Shown here in pieces: positions 8,642-17,739 of a stretch of 64,000 nt of DNA (positions are counted from its first letter, which is position 1; each line of letters begins with the position of its first letter). Position numbers and translations under genes: made by a program. The notes below the pieces were generated by a model, which worked only from the letters and a program-made list of their open reading frames with translations, was not told the origin of the DNA and searched no databases. The DNA comes from Archangium violaceum (GTDB lineage Bacteria > Myxococcota > Myxococcia > Myxococcales > Myxococcaceae): positions 9,923,501-9,987,500 of the forward strand of contig NZ_CP069338.1 of assembly GCF_016859125.1 (NCBI RefSeq), read 5' to 3'.

Positions 8642-10303
8642 TCAGAACAGCAACAGCTCCTCGTGCGGCTCCTCCGTCTCTCCCGCGACGTTCGTATGCC
8701 CCCCAAGGAGGGCCTCGTTGCTGCGCTGACGGGCCTCCGTCAGCTCGGAGACGAGGATGAGGATCTGCGGGTGCGTGAGGATGAGGGTGTCGAAGTCCTC
8801 GCGGGGCAGCCGCAGCAGCGAGGTGTTGCGCGCGGCCGTCACGGTGGCGTTGGCGGGCGTCTTCTGCAGCAGGGACATCTCCCCGAACAACTCACCCTCG
8901 CGCAACCGCGCCAGCGATTGGCCACCCTTGCTCACGGCCACCTCGCCGGAGAGCACCACGTAGAGGCCGTCCACCTGGTGGCCCTCGTGGATGATGACGT
9001 CTCCCCGGCGCACCTCCCGGGCCCGGAAACGCTCCACCAGCTCGCGCCGGTCCTTGCGGCCAAAGGGCTGGAAGAGCGCCGAGGTGTTCACCACGTCCGA
9101 CAGCAGCCGCTGCCGGCAGAAGCGCCTCAGCGCCCTGGCCACCTGCGGAAAGCGGCGCGACAGGGCCGCGAGCACCGGCGCGGAGATCTCCAGCACCTGT
9201 GTCTCCTCGGAGGCGCTCACCACCGAGGCCGAGCGCGGCGCACCGGACAGCAGTGCCATCTCGCCGAAGAAGGCCCCCTCGCCCAGGACGGCCAGCGAAC
9301 GCAGCTCGGAGCCGCTCCGCCGCTCGATGCGCACGCGGCCCGCGCAGATGACGTAGAAGGCATCACCCCGGGTGCCCTGCTCGATGATGCGCGTGCCCTC
9401 GGGGAAGCGGCGCAGCGGGCAGCGCTCGAAGAGCGCGATGAAGGCGTCCCGCGGGAGATCCGAGAAGAGGGGGATCTTCGGCAGCCCGTCGTCCTGGGAA
9501 GGCGCCTCGGAGACGGTCTCCTCCTCGACCGCCTTGCCCGCGCCATCGGCCGCGAGCGCCGCCAATTCCACCGCATGCAGGAGCGAGTCGGCCTGGACGA
9601 CGAGCTCCGTGAAGGGCGAATTGCCCGGCACCGGGGGCTGGACGTCCACAGGGGACGTCGCCGGCATCTCGGCCACCCGGAGGGGCTGAGGCTGGGGCTG
9701 AGGCGCGGGTTCGGGTGGCTGGGCGTCGCTCGAGCGGCGGCGCAGCCCCGGAGGCGCGGCCTTGGCCATGGTCGGCTGGGACGGCGCGGCCTCCGTTCTC
9801 CCCTTCTCCGCGTCGCTGAGCTCCAGCTCCACATCGGTGGCCTCGTCCCGGGCCAGGGCCTCGTCGAGCTCCGGTGGCAGCTCGATGAACAGCGCGGCCC
9901 GGGTCGTCGGAGCCGGCGGCTCGGCGGGTCCTGTCGGCGGAGGCGTCACGGGCGCGGGCGTCACCGCGCGAGCCCCACCTCCCGTTCCTCCGCGACGGGC
10001 GTAGAGGCCAGCGAGCATCTGCTGAACCCCCTGATGCGAGGGTTCCAGCTCCAGGATGAGCTTGCTGGCGGCGATGGCTCGCGGGAGGAAACCCTCTCGG
10101 GCGAAGCCCTCGGCGGCGGCCTGGTAGGCGGTGATGGCGCGGGCGTTGTCGCCCACCTTCACCCAGGCATCTCCCAGGCGTACGCGCGCCTGGTGGTCCT
10201 TCGGGTCCAGCTGACAGTATTCCTCGAAGAGTTCGGCTGCTCGGGCGAAGCGTCCCTTGGTGAGCGCTTCGTTGGCCTTGTCCCTGAGCTGCCGTGGCTC
10301 CAT
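8642..10303 (-). CDS. TPR plus double cyclic-nucleotide-binding-fold protein
   Basis: 553 residues. The N-terminus (about 5-105) contains TPR-like helices (FARAAELFEEYCQLDPKD, ARAITAYQAAAEGF). A Pro/Ala-rich linker (about 105-265) leads to two CRP-type cNMP-binding folds, about 275-385 and 405-515. The first keeps the phosphate-binding cassette shape FFGEMALLSGAPRSASV with its arginine; the second reads FGEMSLLQKTPANATV, where Asn replaces the Arg that contacts the cyclic phosphate, so it may not bind nucleotide. There is no helix-turn-helix or enzyme domain, so this is a sensor or adaptor rather than a transcription factor. It starts 1 bp after the HEAT lipoprotein gene and is probably co-transcribed with it. 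Confidence 0.85.
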   Translation of the reverse strand: MEPRQLRDKANEALTKGRFARAAELFEEYCQLDPKDHQARVRLGDAWVKVGDNARAITAYQAAAEGFAREGFLPRAIAASKLILELEPSHQGVQQMLAGLYARRGGTGGGARAVTPAPVTPPPTGPAEPPAPTTRAALFIELPPELDEALARDEATDVELELSDAEKGRTEAAPSQPTMAKAAPPGLRRRSSDAQPPEPAPQPQPQPLRVAEMPATSPVDVQPPVPGNSPFTELVVQADSLLHAVELAALAADGAGKAVEEETVSEAPSQDDGLPKIPLFSDLPRDAFIALFERCPLRRFPEGTRIIEQGTRGDAFYVICAGRVRIERRSGSELRSLAVLGEGAFFGEMALLSGAPRSASVVSASEETQVLEISAPVLAALSRRFPQVARALRRFCRQRLLSDVVNTSALFQPFGRKDRRELVERFRAREVRRGDVIIHEGHQVDGLYVVLSGEVAVSKGGQSLARLREGELFGEMSLLQKTPANATVTAARNTSLLRLPREDFDTLILTHPQILILVSELTEARQRSNEALLGGHTNVAGETEEPHEELLLF

Positions 10304-10304
10304 G

Positions 10305-12425
10305 TCAGCGTGCCCCCTCCGCTGCTGTGGTCGTCTTCGCCAACGCCGTCACAGCGGCTTCACGGACACGACGGTAGTAGTCACTCTTGAGCGCGTCCAG
10401 TGCGTCGGCCTGGGCGCCCGTGCCGATCCTCGCCAGCGCACCGGCCGCCGCGGCCCGGATCTCCGGCAGATCATGGTACAGGTCGCGCGCCACCACCTCG
10501 GCCGCCGAGGTGTCGCCAATCTCCCCCAGGGCGGTGAGCATCTCGCGCCGTCCGACGCTCGTGGGATCCTCCAGCGCCTTCACCAACGTGGGGACCGCCG
10601 CCTTCGCCTTCATCCGGCCGAGCAGCGAGGCGGCCAGCACCGCCTCGGGACCGCCCTCGGACACCACCTTCTGGAGCGGCTCCACCGCGGAAGCCGGCGC
10701 GCCGGTCCTGCTCAGCGCGTCGAGCAGCACCAGCTTCTCGCCGCTGATCTGCGGCAGCAGCTCCACCAGCGCGGATTGTCCGGCCTCGCCCTGCTCGGCG
10801 AGCGCCTGGGCCAGGGCCTTCAGCAGATCCCTCTCGGCCTCGAACAGGCCATTCCTGGCGAGCGCAACCCCCTCGGGCCCCAGCCGCGTCAGCCCCACCA
10901 GGGCGGCCGTGCGCAGTGTCACGCTGGAGTCACCAGCGAAGCCCTTGAGCAGCTCCAACGCCCCGGGCGCCTTCACGGCCCCGAGCGCCCGCAGCAGCCC
11001 GGCCAGGGGCTCGAGCTGGGAAGACTCCACGTCGTCGAACAGCTCGGTGGGCGCGCGCTGCCGCACCACGGGCCGACCCAGGCCACGCGCCTTGGCGGCG
11101 TTGAGCGCCTTCACGCGCGACATGAGGCTGGCGTGCTTCTCGCCCTTCTGCTTCTCCCGGTCCGTCGCGGAGCCCTCCTGGGGCTGGGAGGGGTCGAACC
11201 CCGGCCCGTAGCGCTCGGGCAACGCCTGGGTGACCCAGTCCTGCCGAAGCGCCCGCACGGATGCGAGCTCCTGCTCGAAGGCCTTCTGCAGCACGGGGGC
11301 CGCGGAGGCGTCCCCGATGGCCGCGGCCGCGTCCACCGCGAGCGCGCGCAGCGCGGCGTCACCCTGGGAGACGTGGGGCAGCACCTTGGGCAGCAGGTCC
11401 TTCGCCAGGGGGCCGAGGCCGATCACCACCCGCAACCCGCTGACGGCGGACGCGGGGCGAGACAGGCGTTCGGCGATGGGCTCGAGCGGACAGCCCCCGC
11501 GCTCGCGCATCACCCGGGCCACGGGGATGGCCTCGGAGGTCTCGGCGTCGAGCGCGATGGAGCACAGCGCCGCATCGGTCTGGGGCTGGCGCGGCAGACC
11601 GAGGAGGGCGTCGATGGCCAGGGGGCTCACGGTGCTCTTCTCCACGGCCACGGCCTGCAGCCGGGCAATGGCCTCGGGCTCCTGCAGCCGCACGAGCGCG
11701 GTGATGGCGGACTCGCGCAGCTCGGGGAAGCTCTCGTCGAGCAGGGGCAGGATGGCGGGTACGGCGCGCTTGTCGCCCAGGTCGCCCAGGCCCCGGACCG
11801 CGGCGGCGGCGAGGACGATCTGGCTGTCGCGCACCAGCGGCACGAGCCGTTTGAAGGCATCGGGGCGGCCGCTCTTGCCCAGCTCCTCGGCGGCGCCCAC
11901 GCGCTCGGGGAGGGTGCCCTCGGTGAGGGCCAGCAGGTTGCGCTCCCAGATGGCCTTGGACTCAGCGGCGACGACCTCGGCCATGGCGCCCGGCACGTTG
12001 GCCTGCTTGAGGGCCTGGACGATGACCTGGCGGGTCTGCCGGCCCCGGCGACCGTACTGCAGGGTGAGGTAGGCCTTGGCCTTGTCGTTCCTCACCTGAG
12101 CCAGCGCCATGGCGGCCTTGCCCTGGACATCCTCATCGGAGTCCTCGAGCAGCTCGCCGAGCAGATCCACCACGCGGGGATCCTGGCTCTTGCCGAGCGC
12201 GGCGGCGGCCTCGCCGCGGACGATGGAGGCCATGTCCTTGGCCGCGCGGGTGAAGAGGGCGAGGTCGTCGGGACGGGACTCCTCGGCCAGCTTCCTCACC
12301 GCGAGAGCCCGCACCTCGGGGCGTGGGCTCTGCAGATCCGCGAGAAGCTGATCCCGACTCCCACTGCACCCGGCGGTGAGGAGGAAGGCCAGGACGAAGA
12401 GGAAGGTGCGCGCGCCGGTTCGCAT
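10305..12425 (-). CDS. HEAT-repeat lipoprotein
   Basis: 706 residues from the ATG at 12425; an in-frame ATG at 12446 would add 7 residues before the signal peptide. MRTGARTFLFVLAFLLTAGC is a lipoprotein signal with the lipobox LTAGC. The mature part is a nearly continuous array of HEAT/PBS-type helical repeats (for example AAAALGKSQDPRVVDLLGEL, AVRGLGDLGDKRAVPAILPL, ALGEIGDTSAAEVVARDLYH), interrupted by a Lys/Glu/Gln-rich insert near the middle. Such arrays are protein-binding scaffolds. It is coupled to the TPR/cNMP gene, which suggests a shared envelope or signalling function, but no partner is evident. Confidence 0.88.
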   Translation of the reverse strand: MRTGARTFLFVLAFLLTAGCSGSRDQLLADLQSPRPEVRALAVRKLAEESRPDDLALFTRAAKDMASIVRGEAAAALGKSQDPRVVDLLGELLEDSDEDVQGKAAMALAQVRNDKAKAYLTLQYGRRGRQTRQVIVQALKQANVPGAMAEVVAAESKAIWERNLLALTEGTLPERVGAAEELGKSGRPDAFKRLVPLVRDSQIVLAAAAVRGLGDLGDKRAVPAILPLLDESFPELRESAITALVRLQEPEAIARLQAVAVEKSTVSPLAIDALLGLPRQPQTDAALCSIALDAETSEAIPVARVMRERGGCPLEPIAERLSRPASAVSGLRVVIGLGPLAKDLLPKVLPHVSQGDAALRALAVDAAAAIGDASAAPVLQKAFEQELASVRALRQDWVTQALPERYGPGFDPSQPQEGSATDREKQKGEKHASLMSRVKALNAAKARGLGRPVVRQRAPTELFDDVESSQLEPLAGLLRALGAVKAPGALELLKGFAGDSSVTLRTAALVGLTRLGPEGVALARNGLFEAERDLLKALAQALAEQGEAGQSALVELLPQISGEKLVLLDALSRTGAPASAVEPLQKVVSEGGPEAVLAASLLGRMKAKAAVPTLVKALEDPTSVGRREMLTALGEIGDTSAAEVVARDLYHDLPEIRAAAAGALARIGTGAQADALDALKSDYYRRVREAAVTALAKTTTAAEGAR

Positions 12426-12491
12426 CGGTCTCCGGGGGAAAGACATGAGACGCGGGCGGTTATATCAGCGGTGCGCGCGACCGCCCACGAC

Positions 12492-14618
12492 TCAGCGGCC
12501 CTTACGAGGGCCTCGCCCCCTGGGCCCCCCAGCGCCCCGGGGCGGGCGGGCGTTCCACTCGGGCGTGGGCTCCTGGTGCTTCTTGGTGCGCCAGTTCACG
12601 AAGGACTTCGAGCCCTCGCCGGCTCCCTCGCCCTCCGGACGTGCCGCGCCGCGGCGGACCGGGCGTCCCGAGTCCTCGCCGGAGGCACCCCACGTCTTGC
12701 GCGCGGGCCTCGCTGCGCCCGTGCCCCGAGGCCCGGGACGAGCACCGCGCTCGCCGCGCTCCTCGCCACGAGGCGCCCACTCACGACGCTCCGGACGCTC
12801 AGCGCGGGCGGGAACCCGGCGCTCGGCACTTCCGCCAGCGAACGGCTTGCGCTCGGGACGCGCACCGCGCTCGCCGCCACGACCCTCGCTACGCGGAGCC
12901 CACTCACGACGCTCCGGACGCTCAGCGCGGGCGGGAACCCGGCGCTCGGCACTTCCGCCCGCGAACGGCTTGCGCTCGGGGCGCGCACCGCGCTCGCCGC
13001 CACGACCCTCGCTACGCGGAGCCCACTCACGGCGCTCCGGACGCTCAGCACGCGCGCCAAAGGGCTTGCGCTCGGGACGCGCACCACGCTCCTCGCCACG
13101 AGGCGCCCACTCACGACGCTCCGGACGCTCAGCACGGGCGGGAACCCGGCGCTCGGCACCTCCGCCCGCGAACGGCTTGCGCTCGGGACGCGCACCGCGC
13201 TCGCCGCCACGACCCTCGCTACGCGGAGCCCACTCACGACGCTCCGGACGCTCAGCGCGCGCACCAAAGGGCTTGCGCTCGGGACGCGCACCACGCTCCT
13301 CGCCACGAGGCGCCCACTCACGACGCTCCGGACGCTCAGCGCGGGCGGGAACCCGGCGCTCGGCACTTCCGCCAGCGAACGGCTTGCGCTCGGGACGCGC
13401 ACCGCGCTCGCCACCGCGCCCCTCGCCACGAGGCGCCCACTCACGGCGCTCCGGACGCTCACCCCGCTCGGCTCGCGCCTCTCGACGAGGAGCCTCTCGA
13501 CGAGGAGCCTCCTCGCCGAACTCGCCCTGGCTCTCCTCCTGCTCGTCCTCGCGAGGCGTCCACGTGCGGCGCTCGGCACGGCCACCCGCCGCGCCACGGA
13601 ACGCGGGCCGGGAGCCACCCCCACCACGCGGTGCCCACTCCTTGCGCTCGGGACGACCCGCGGCGCGAGCCGGACGCTCGGCCTTCCCGGGACGCTCCGT
13701 CTTCACGGCCTTCCGCGCGGGGCGCTCCGTCCGGGTGGCCCGCGCGGGCTTCCCCGCCGCACGCGAACGCACCGGCGCGGGAGCCTCCTCGCCGAAATCC
13801 TCGTCGTCCATGTCCGCCGCGAAGCCCGGTGCCGAACGCCCGTGACGCCGCGGCGGCAGCTTCAGCTCCCGCTCGGGAGGCGTGGCCTTCCCGTCGGCCA
13901 CCTCCTGCAGCATGCGCACCTGGTTCTCGGTGAGCGGCCGCAGCTCGCCGGGGCGCACGCCCTCGACGGTGATGCCCGCGTACGACGGCCGGTACAGGCG
14001 CACCACCGGGTAGCCCACCGCGGCGCACAGCCGCTTGATGAGGTGCGGTCGGCCCTCGGCCACCACCAGCTTCAGCCAGGTGTTGCGCTCGGCCTGCTCG
14101 AAGACCTCCACGGACAGCGGCGTGGCCATGCCGTCCTCCAGCCGCACGCCTCCGCGCAGCTTGTCCAGCGTGGCCGCGTCCGGCGTGCCCTTCACCTTCG
14201 CCAGGTACGTGCGCGGCACCTGGAAGCTCGGGTGCGTCAGCTTGTGCGCCAGCGCCCCGTCGTCCGTGACGAGCAACGCGCCTTCCGCGTCGTAGTCCAA
14301 CCGGCCCACCGGGAAGAGCCGCTTGCCGGTCTGCTCGATATAGCTGGCCACGGTGGGCCGGCCCTGCGGATCCGACAGCGTCGTCACCACGCCCACGGGC
14401 TTGTAGAGGAGGAAGTACGAGGACTCCTCCGGCGGCGAGACGAGCTTGCCGTCCACCGTCACCAGGTCACCCGGAGACACCTTCGTGCCCAGTTCGGTGA
14501 CCTTCTCGTTGTTCACCGTGACACGACCTTCGGTGATGAGCTCTTCCGCGTGCCTGCGCGAGGCCACGCCCGCGCGCGCGAGGTATTTCTGTAAACGTTC
14601 AGCCGCCATTTCCGCCAC
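12492..14618 (-). CDS. rluB: 23S rRNA pseudouridine synthase (RluB type) with long repeat tail
   Basis: 708 residues, against about 240-300 for the usual enzyme. Residues 1-60 are an S4 RNA-binding domain (RLQKYLARAGVASRRHAEEL). Residues 65-245 are the RsuA/RluB/RluE catalytic domain with the motif GRLDYDAEGALLVTDDG containing the catalytic Asp108. From about 250 the protein is Arg/Glu/Pro/Gly-rich, and residues 387-606 are a perfect tandem array of 41- and 28-residue units, each starting ERPERREWAP. It ends in a basic tail (GPRGRGPRKGR). It sits directly after scpB, the usual bacterial synteny. The tail is probably disordered and RNA- or ribosome-binding (inference). Confidence 0.92.
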   Translation of the reverse strand: MAEMAAERLQKYLARAGVASRRHAEELITEGRVTVNNEKVTELGTKVSPGDLVTVDGKLVSPPEESSYFLLYKPVGVVTTLSDPQGRPTVASYIEQTGKRLFPVGRLDYDAEGALLVTDDGALAHKLTHPSFQVPRTYLAKVKGTPDAATLDKLRGGVRLEDGMATPLSVEVFEQAERNTWLKLVVAEGRPHLIKRLCAAVGYPVVRLYRPSYAGITVEGVRPGELRPLTENQVRMLQEVADGKATPPERELKLPPRRHGRSAPGFAADMDDEDFGEEAPAPVRSRAAGKPARATRTERPARKAVKTERPGKAERPARAAGRPERKEWAPRGGGGSRPAFRGAAGGRAERRTWTPREDEQEESQGEFGEEAPRREAPRREARAERGERPERREWAPRGEGRGGERGARPERKPFAGGSAERRVPARAERPERREWAPRGEERGARPERKPFGARAERPERREWAPRSEGRGGERGARPERKPFAGGGAERRVPARAERPERREWAPRGEERGARPERKPFGARAERPERREWAPRSEGRGGERGARPERKPFAGGSAERRVPARAERPERREWAPRSEGRGGERGARPERKPFAGGSAERRVPARAERPERREWAPRGEERGERGARPGPRGTGAARPARKTWGASGEDSGRPVRRGAARPEGEGAGEGSKSFVNWRTKKHQEPTPEWNARPPRGAGGPRGRGPRKGR
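12801..13460 (-). repeat. Tandem repeat array of 123-bp and 84-bp units in rluB
   Basis: Six head-to-tail units encode 41, 28, 41, 28, 41 and 41 residues; the 28-residue form lacks the GGERG and AERRVPARA segments. Unit borders are marked by codons for ERPERREWAP, and a degenerate seventh unit follows. Nucleotide identity between units is very high, so the array is likely to change length by unequal recombination and may be difficult to assemble from short reads. Confidence 0.9.
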
Positions 14619-14640
14619 CTTCCACTTCTTCGCCCACCCG

Positions 14641-15618
14641 TCAAGCGGGTTCGGACCCCTTGTCGCCCTCGGAGGGCGGCGGGGTCGGGTTCAGGATGCT
14701 GCTGGCCGCCTTCTGTGTCTGCTCCGCGGCGTCCATGGCCTGCTCCAGCTCCTCGAGCGCCGCCTCGGAGGCCGCCACGCTCTTCTCCATCCGCTTCTGG
14801 AACTCCGGGTCCGCCAACGTCTCCACGGTGCCACTGGCACCCGGAACGGCGGGCCGCTCCTTCTCGACGATCTCCTGGTGCTCCTGCGTCAGCTCGTGGA
14901 ACTCGCGCAGCGTGGGCAGGGCGGACAGATCCTTCAGGGCGAAGAACTCGAGGAACTCACGGGTCGTCCCGTACAGCATGGGCCGGCCCACCTCCTCCTT
15001 CTTGCCCAGGATCTTGATCAACTTGCGATCCAACAGCGCCTTGATGACGGCGCCGCAGTCCACGCCGCGGATGTCCTCGACCTCGGGACGGGTAACGGGC
15101 TGCCGGTAGGCGATGATGGCCAGGGTCTCCACGGCGGCGCGGGTGAGGCGCTGGGGCTTCACGCGCAGGTAGCGCCGCACGTACTCCGCCGAGTGCGGAT
15201 CCGTGCGGAACTGCCACCCGCCGGCCACCTCGTACAGGACCATGCCGCTGATGCCATCCCTGTGCACGCCGGAGATCTGATTGAGCGCCTCCTGGATCTT
15301 CTCGCGATCGATGCCCGTGGCCTCGAAGAGCTGGTCCAGGTCCAGGGGCTTGTCCGCCACGAAGAGCACGCTCTCCACGATGGTGCGGATGCGCTCCGGG
15401 GAGAGGTTGCGGCTCTTCTGGACGAGCTTCTCGAAGGACGTCTGGAGGTCCGGGACCTCGTCGGCCTCGATGGTGGCGACGTCGGAGTCCTCCAGCTCGT
15501 CCTCGTCGCCGGGACCGGTGACGGCGGCGATCTCCTCCTCGGTGAAGGGGCTGGGGCCGCCGGAGCCGCGCGGCGTCTTCGGGCCGGTGTCCTCGGGGCC
15601 GTTGTTACCGGTAGTCAC
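14641..15618 (-). CDS. scpB: Segregation and condensation protein B
   Basis: 325 residues. ScpB is the winged-helix kleisin-interacting subunit of the SMC-ScpA-ScpB condensin that organises and segregates the chromosome. The two winged-helix domains are at about 70-240; family text includes IVESVLFVADKPLDLDQL, VETLAIIAYRQPVTRPEVE and GRPMLYGTTREFLEFFAL. The acidic N-terminal 60 residues and the Ala/Glu-rich C-terminal 70 residues are extensions beyond the roughly 190-residue core. Its start overlaps the end of scpA by 14 bp; rluB follows after 22 bp. Confidence 0.95.
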   Translation of the reverse strand: MTTGNNGPEDTGPKTPRGSGGPSPFTEEEIAAVTGPGDEDELEDSDVATIEADEVPDLQTSFEKLVQKSRNLSPERIRTIVESVLFVADKPLDLDQLFEATGIDREKIQEALNQISGVHRDGISGMVLYEVAGGWQFRTDPHSAEYVRRYLRVKPQRLTRAAVETLAIIAYRQPVTRPEVEDIRGVDCGAVIKALLDRKLIKILGKKEEVGRPMLYGTTREFLEFFALKDLSALPTLREFHELTQEHQEIVEKERPAVPGASGTVETLADPEFQKRMEKSVAASEAALEELEQAMDAAEQTQKAASSILNPTPPPSEGDKGSEPA

Positions 15619-16471
15619 TCTCGTCCACCTCCGATGGGAGCAGCCGCTCCAGGGCGTCTCCGTTGGGCGTGAGGATGATGTCCGCCAGGGGGGCCTCCTG
15701 GCGGACCTTGAGCAGACGCCTCTTCACCATCTCCAGGATGGCCAGGAAGGTAATCACCACCTCCTGCCGCGTCCGTTGCTCATCGAAGAGGCTCTCGAAC
15801 GAGCAGGACTCCTGGCCCTTCAAGCGCTCGGCGATCCGGCGGATGGCCTCGGTGATGCTCACCTGCTCGCGCACCACCTCGTGCTGCAACTTGGGAGTCA
15901 GGCGCTCCAATACCCGGTCGAGCGCCTCGATGAGCTTGAGGACGGAGAACTCCTGCAGGCCCACCTCCTCCTCGGGGATGGGCACGGCCTCCACGGGCAC
16001 CCGGCGCGGGAAGACGTCGCGCTCGAGGATGTCCTGCATGGCCAGCTGCTCGGCGGCGGCCTTGTACTTCTGGTACTCGAGCAGCCGGCGCACCAGCTCG
16101 GCGCGGGGATCCTCCGCCTCCTCCTGCTGGAGCTCCGCCACCGCGTCCACCGGCTGCTCCGCGGTGTCCTGGCGCGGCAGCAGCATGCGGCTCTTGAGGT
16201 GCGCCAGCGTGGCGGCCATCACCAGGAACTCGCCGGCGATGTCGAGGTTGATCTCCCGCATCCGCTCGAGGTGCTCCAGGTACTTCTCGGTGATGAGCGC
16301 GAGCGGGATGTCGAAGATGTCGAGCCGGTGTTCCTTGATGAGGTGAAGCAGCAGGTCGAGCGGCCCCTCGAAATTGGGCAAGGCGACCCGGAAGGCGTCA
16401 CCCACACTGGTGGGGACGTCCGCCTCGAGGGTCTCCTCGGTGGGAGGGGTGCTGCGACGACCTGCGGTCAC
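15605..16471 (-). CDS. scpA: Segregation and condensation protein A (kleisin)
   Basis: 288 residues. ScpA bridges the SMC head domains in the bacterial condensin. The N-terminal kleisin motif NFEGPLDLLLHLIKEHRLDI (about residues 34-53) is diagnostic, followed by YLEHLERMREINLDIAGEF and LVMAATLAHLKSRMLLP, and a C-terminal winged helix (about 215-280, with VVITFLAILEMVKRRLL). It overlaps scpB by 14 bp and lies 18 bp after trpS on the same strand. Confidence 0.95.
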   Translation of the reverse strand: MTAGRRSTPPTEETLEADVPTSVGDAFRVALPNFEGPLDLLLHLIKEHRLDIFDIPLALITEKYLEHLERMREINLDIAGEFLVMAATLAHLKSRMLLPRQDTAEQPVDAVAELQQEEAEDPRAELVRRLLEYQKYKAAAEQLAMQDILERDVFPRRVPVEAVPIPEEEVGLQEFSVLKLIEALDRVLERLTPKLQHEVVREQVSITEAIRRIAERLKGQESCSFESLFDEQRTRQEVVITFLAILEMVKRRLLKVRQEAPLADIILTPNGDALERLLPSEVDESDYR

Positions 16472-16489
16472 CGAACTTCCTTCACGGGG

Positions 16490-17503
16490 TCAGGGGATGC
16501 CGACGGCGCGGCGTACCCGCTGCATCAGGCGGGAGGCCTCGGCACGGGCGCGCTCGGCGCCATCCTGGAGGATGCGCTCGAGCTCGGCCGGATCGTTGAT
16601 CAGCTCCTGGCGGCGCTTGCGCGCCGGACCAAAGGCGTCATGGAAGGCCTCGACGAGCAGCTTCTTGTACTCGCCGTAGCCCTTGCCGCCCGCTCGCCAC
16701 GAGGCATCCACCTCTTGGAAGCGGGACTCGGGCAGCATCACCTTGAGCAGATCGTAGAGGGGCGCGTTCTCGGTGGGCTTGGGAGCCTCGACGGGCGTGG
16801 AGTCCGTCTTGATGCTCATGATCCGCTTCTTGATCTCCTTTTCGTCCCCGAAGAGCTCGATGGTGTTGCCGTACGACTTGGACATCTTCTGTCCGTCGAT
16901 ACCGGGCACCACCGCGGTGCTCTCCTGGATGCGTGCCGCCGGGAGCTTGAGGATGCCGGGGCTGTGCCCCTTCTCCTTGCCCTCGGGATCCTGGGGATCG
17001 TACCCGGGCACGTAGGTCACGTTGAACTTCACCGCCCAGTCACGGGCGAACTCGATGTGCTGGATCTGATCCCTGCCCACCGGCACGGCATCCGCGCTGT
17101 AGAGCAGGATGTCGGCGGCCATGAGCACCGGGTAGGCGAAGAGGCCGAAGTCCGGGCTGATGCCCTTGGCCACCTTGTCCTTGTAGCTGTGGGCGCGCTC
17201 GAGGTGGGCGTGCGGCACGACGGTGCCGAGGATCCAGTTGAGCTCCAGCACCTCCTTCACGTCGCTCTGCCGGAAGAGGATGGCCTTCTTGGGATCCAAC
17301 CCGAGCGAGAGGTAGGCGATGGCGGCCTCTCGCGTGAGCTCCTCGGCGAGCCTGGGATCTCGCACGGTGGTGAGCGCGTGCAGGTTGGCGATGAAGAAAT
17401 ACGCCTCGCCCTCATCCTGCAGTTGGACGAACTGCCGGAGGGCTCCGTAGTAGTTGCCGATGTGCAACCGGCCCGAGGACTGGACTCCCGAGAGGATCCG
17501 CAT
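16490..17503 (-). CDS. trpS: Tryptophanyl-tRNA synthetase
   Basis: 337 residues from the ATG at 17503. An in-frame ATG 87 bp further upstream would add 29 residues with no family similarity, so the inner start is preferred because MRILSGVQSSGRLHIGNYYG is the conserved TrpRS beginning. Class I motifs are present: HIGN (residues 14-17, the HIGH motif) and KMSKSYGN. Length is typical for bacterial TrpRS. It heads the minus-strand block trpS-scpA-scpB-rluB. Confidence 0.97.
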   Translation of the reverse strand: MRILSGVQSSGRLHIGNYYGALRQFVQLQDEGEAYFFIANLHALTTVRDPRLAEELTREAAIAYLSLGLDPKKAILFRQSDVKEVLELNWILGTVVPHAHLERAHSYKDKVAKGISPDFGLFAYPVLMAADILLYSADAVPVGRDQIQHIEFARDWAVKFNVTYVPGYDPQDPEGKEKGHSPGILKLPAARIQESTAVVPGIDGQKMSKSYGNTIELFGDEKEIKKRIMSIKTDSTPVEAPKPTENAPLYDLLKVMLPESRFQEVDASWRAGGKGYGEYKKLLVEAFHDAFGPARKRRQELINDPAELERILQDGAERARAEASRLMQRVRRAVGIP

Positions 17504-17677
17504 GACTTCCACGCCTATACACGAAGGGGGTGACAGCCCTGGTTCGCACACCCAGAGGCACCCTGCAACTTTCCTGCAAGCCCTTCCCACCCTTCCCTCC
17601 TGCCCGCCCGCTCCCCGGCCATCCCGACTACCGTGAACTTCTCGGGACGCGAGACAAAAGTGTGTGAAATCAAAGGG

Positions 17678-17706
17678 TTGCGGCGGGGAGCAGCGTTCGC
17701 TACCCT
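17678..17706 (+). promoter_or_regulatory. Putative sigma-70-type promoter of the DUF4388 gene
   Basis: A -35-like ttgcgg (17678-17683), a 17-bp spacer and a -10-like taccct (17701-17706) lie 34 bp before the ATG at 17740. The purine-rich stretch aggaagaaggaag in the leader supplies a ribosome-binding site. Prediction by eye only. Confidence 0.4.
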
Positions 17707-17739
17707 GCCCTTCCCCCCCAGGAAGAAGGAAGTTTCGGC

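Noticed and set aside
12801-13460. Regular repeats as a possible CRISPR array
   Set aside because: Repeats are contiguous without unique spacers, in frame, and encode the rluB tail.
10257-14594. A 1,445-codon open frame on the plus strand
   Set aside because: It lies antisense to the HEAT lipoprotein and rluB, is low-complexity (His/Arg/Gly/Leu runs, then Leu/Thr/Arg repeats mirroring the rluB repeats) and matches no family; it is a product of high GC and the repeat array.
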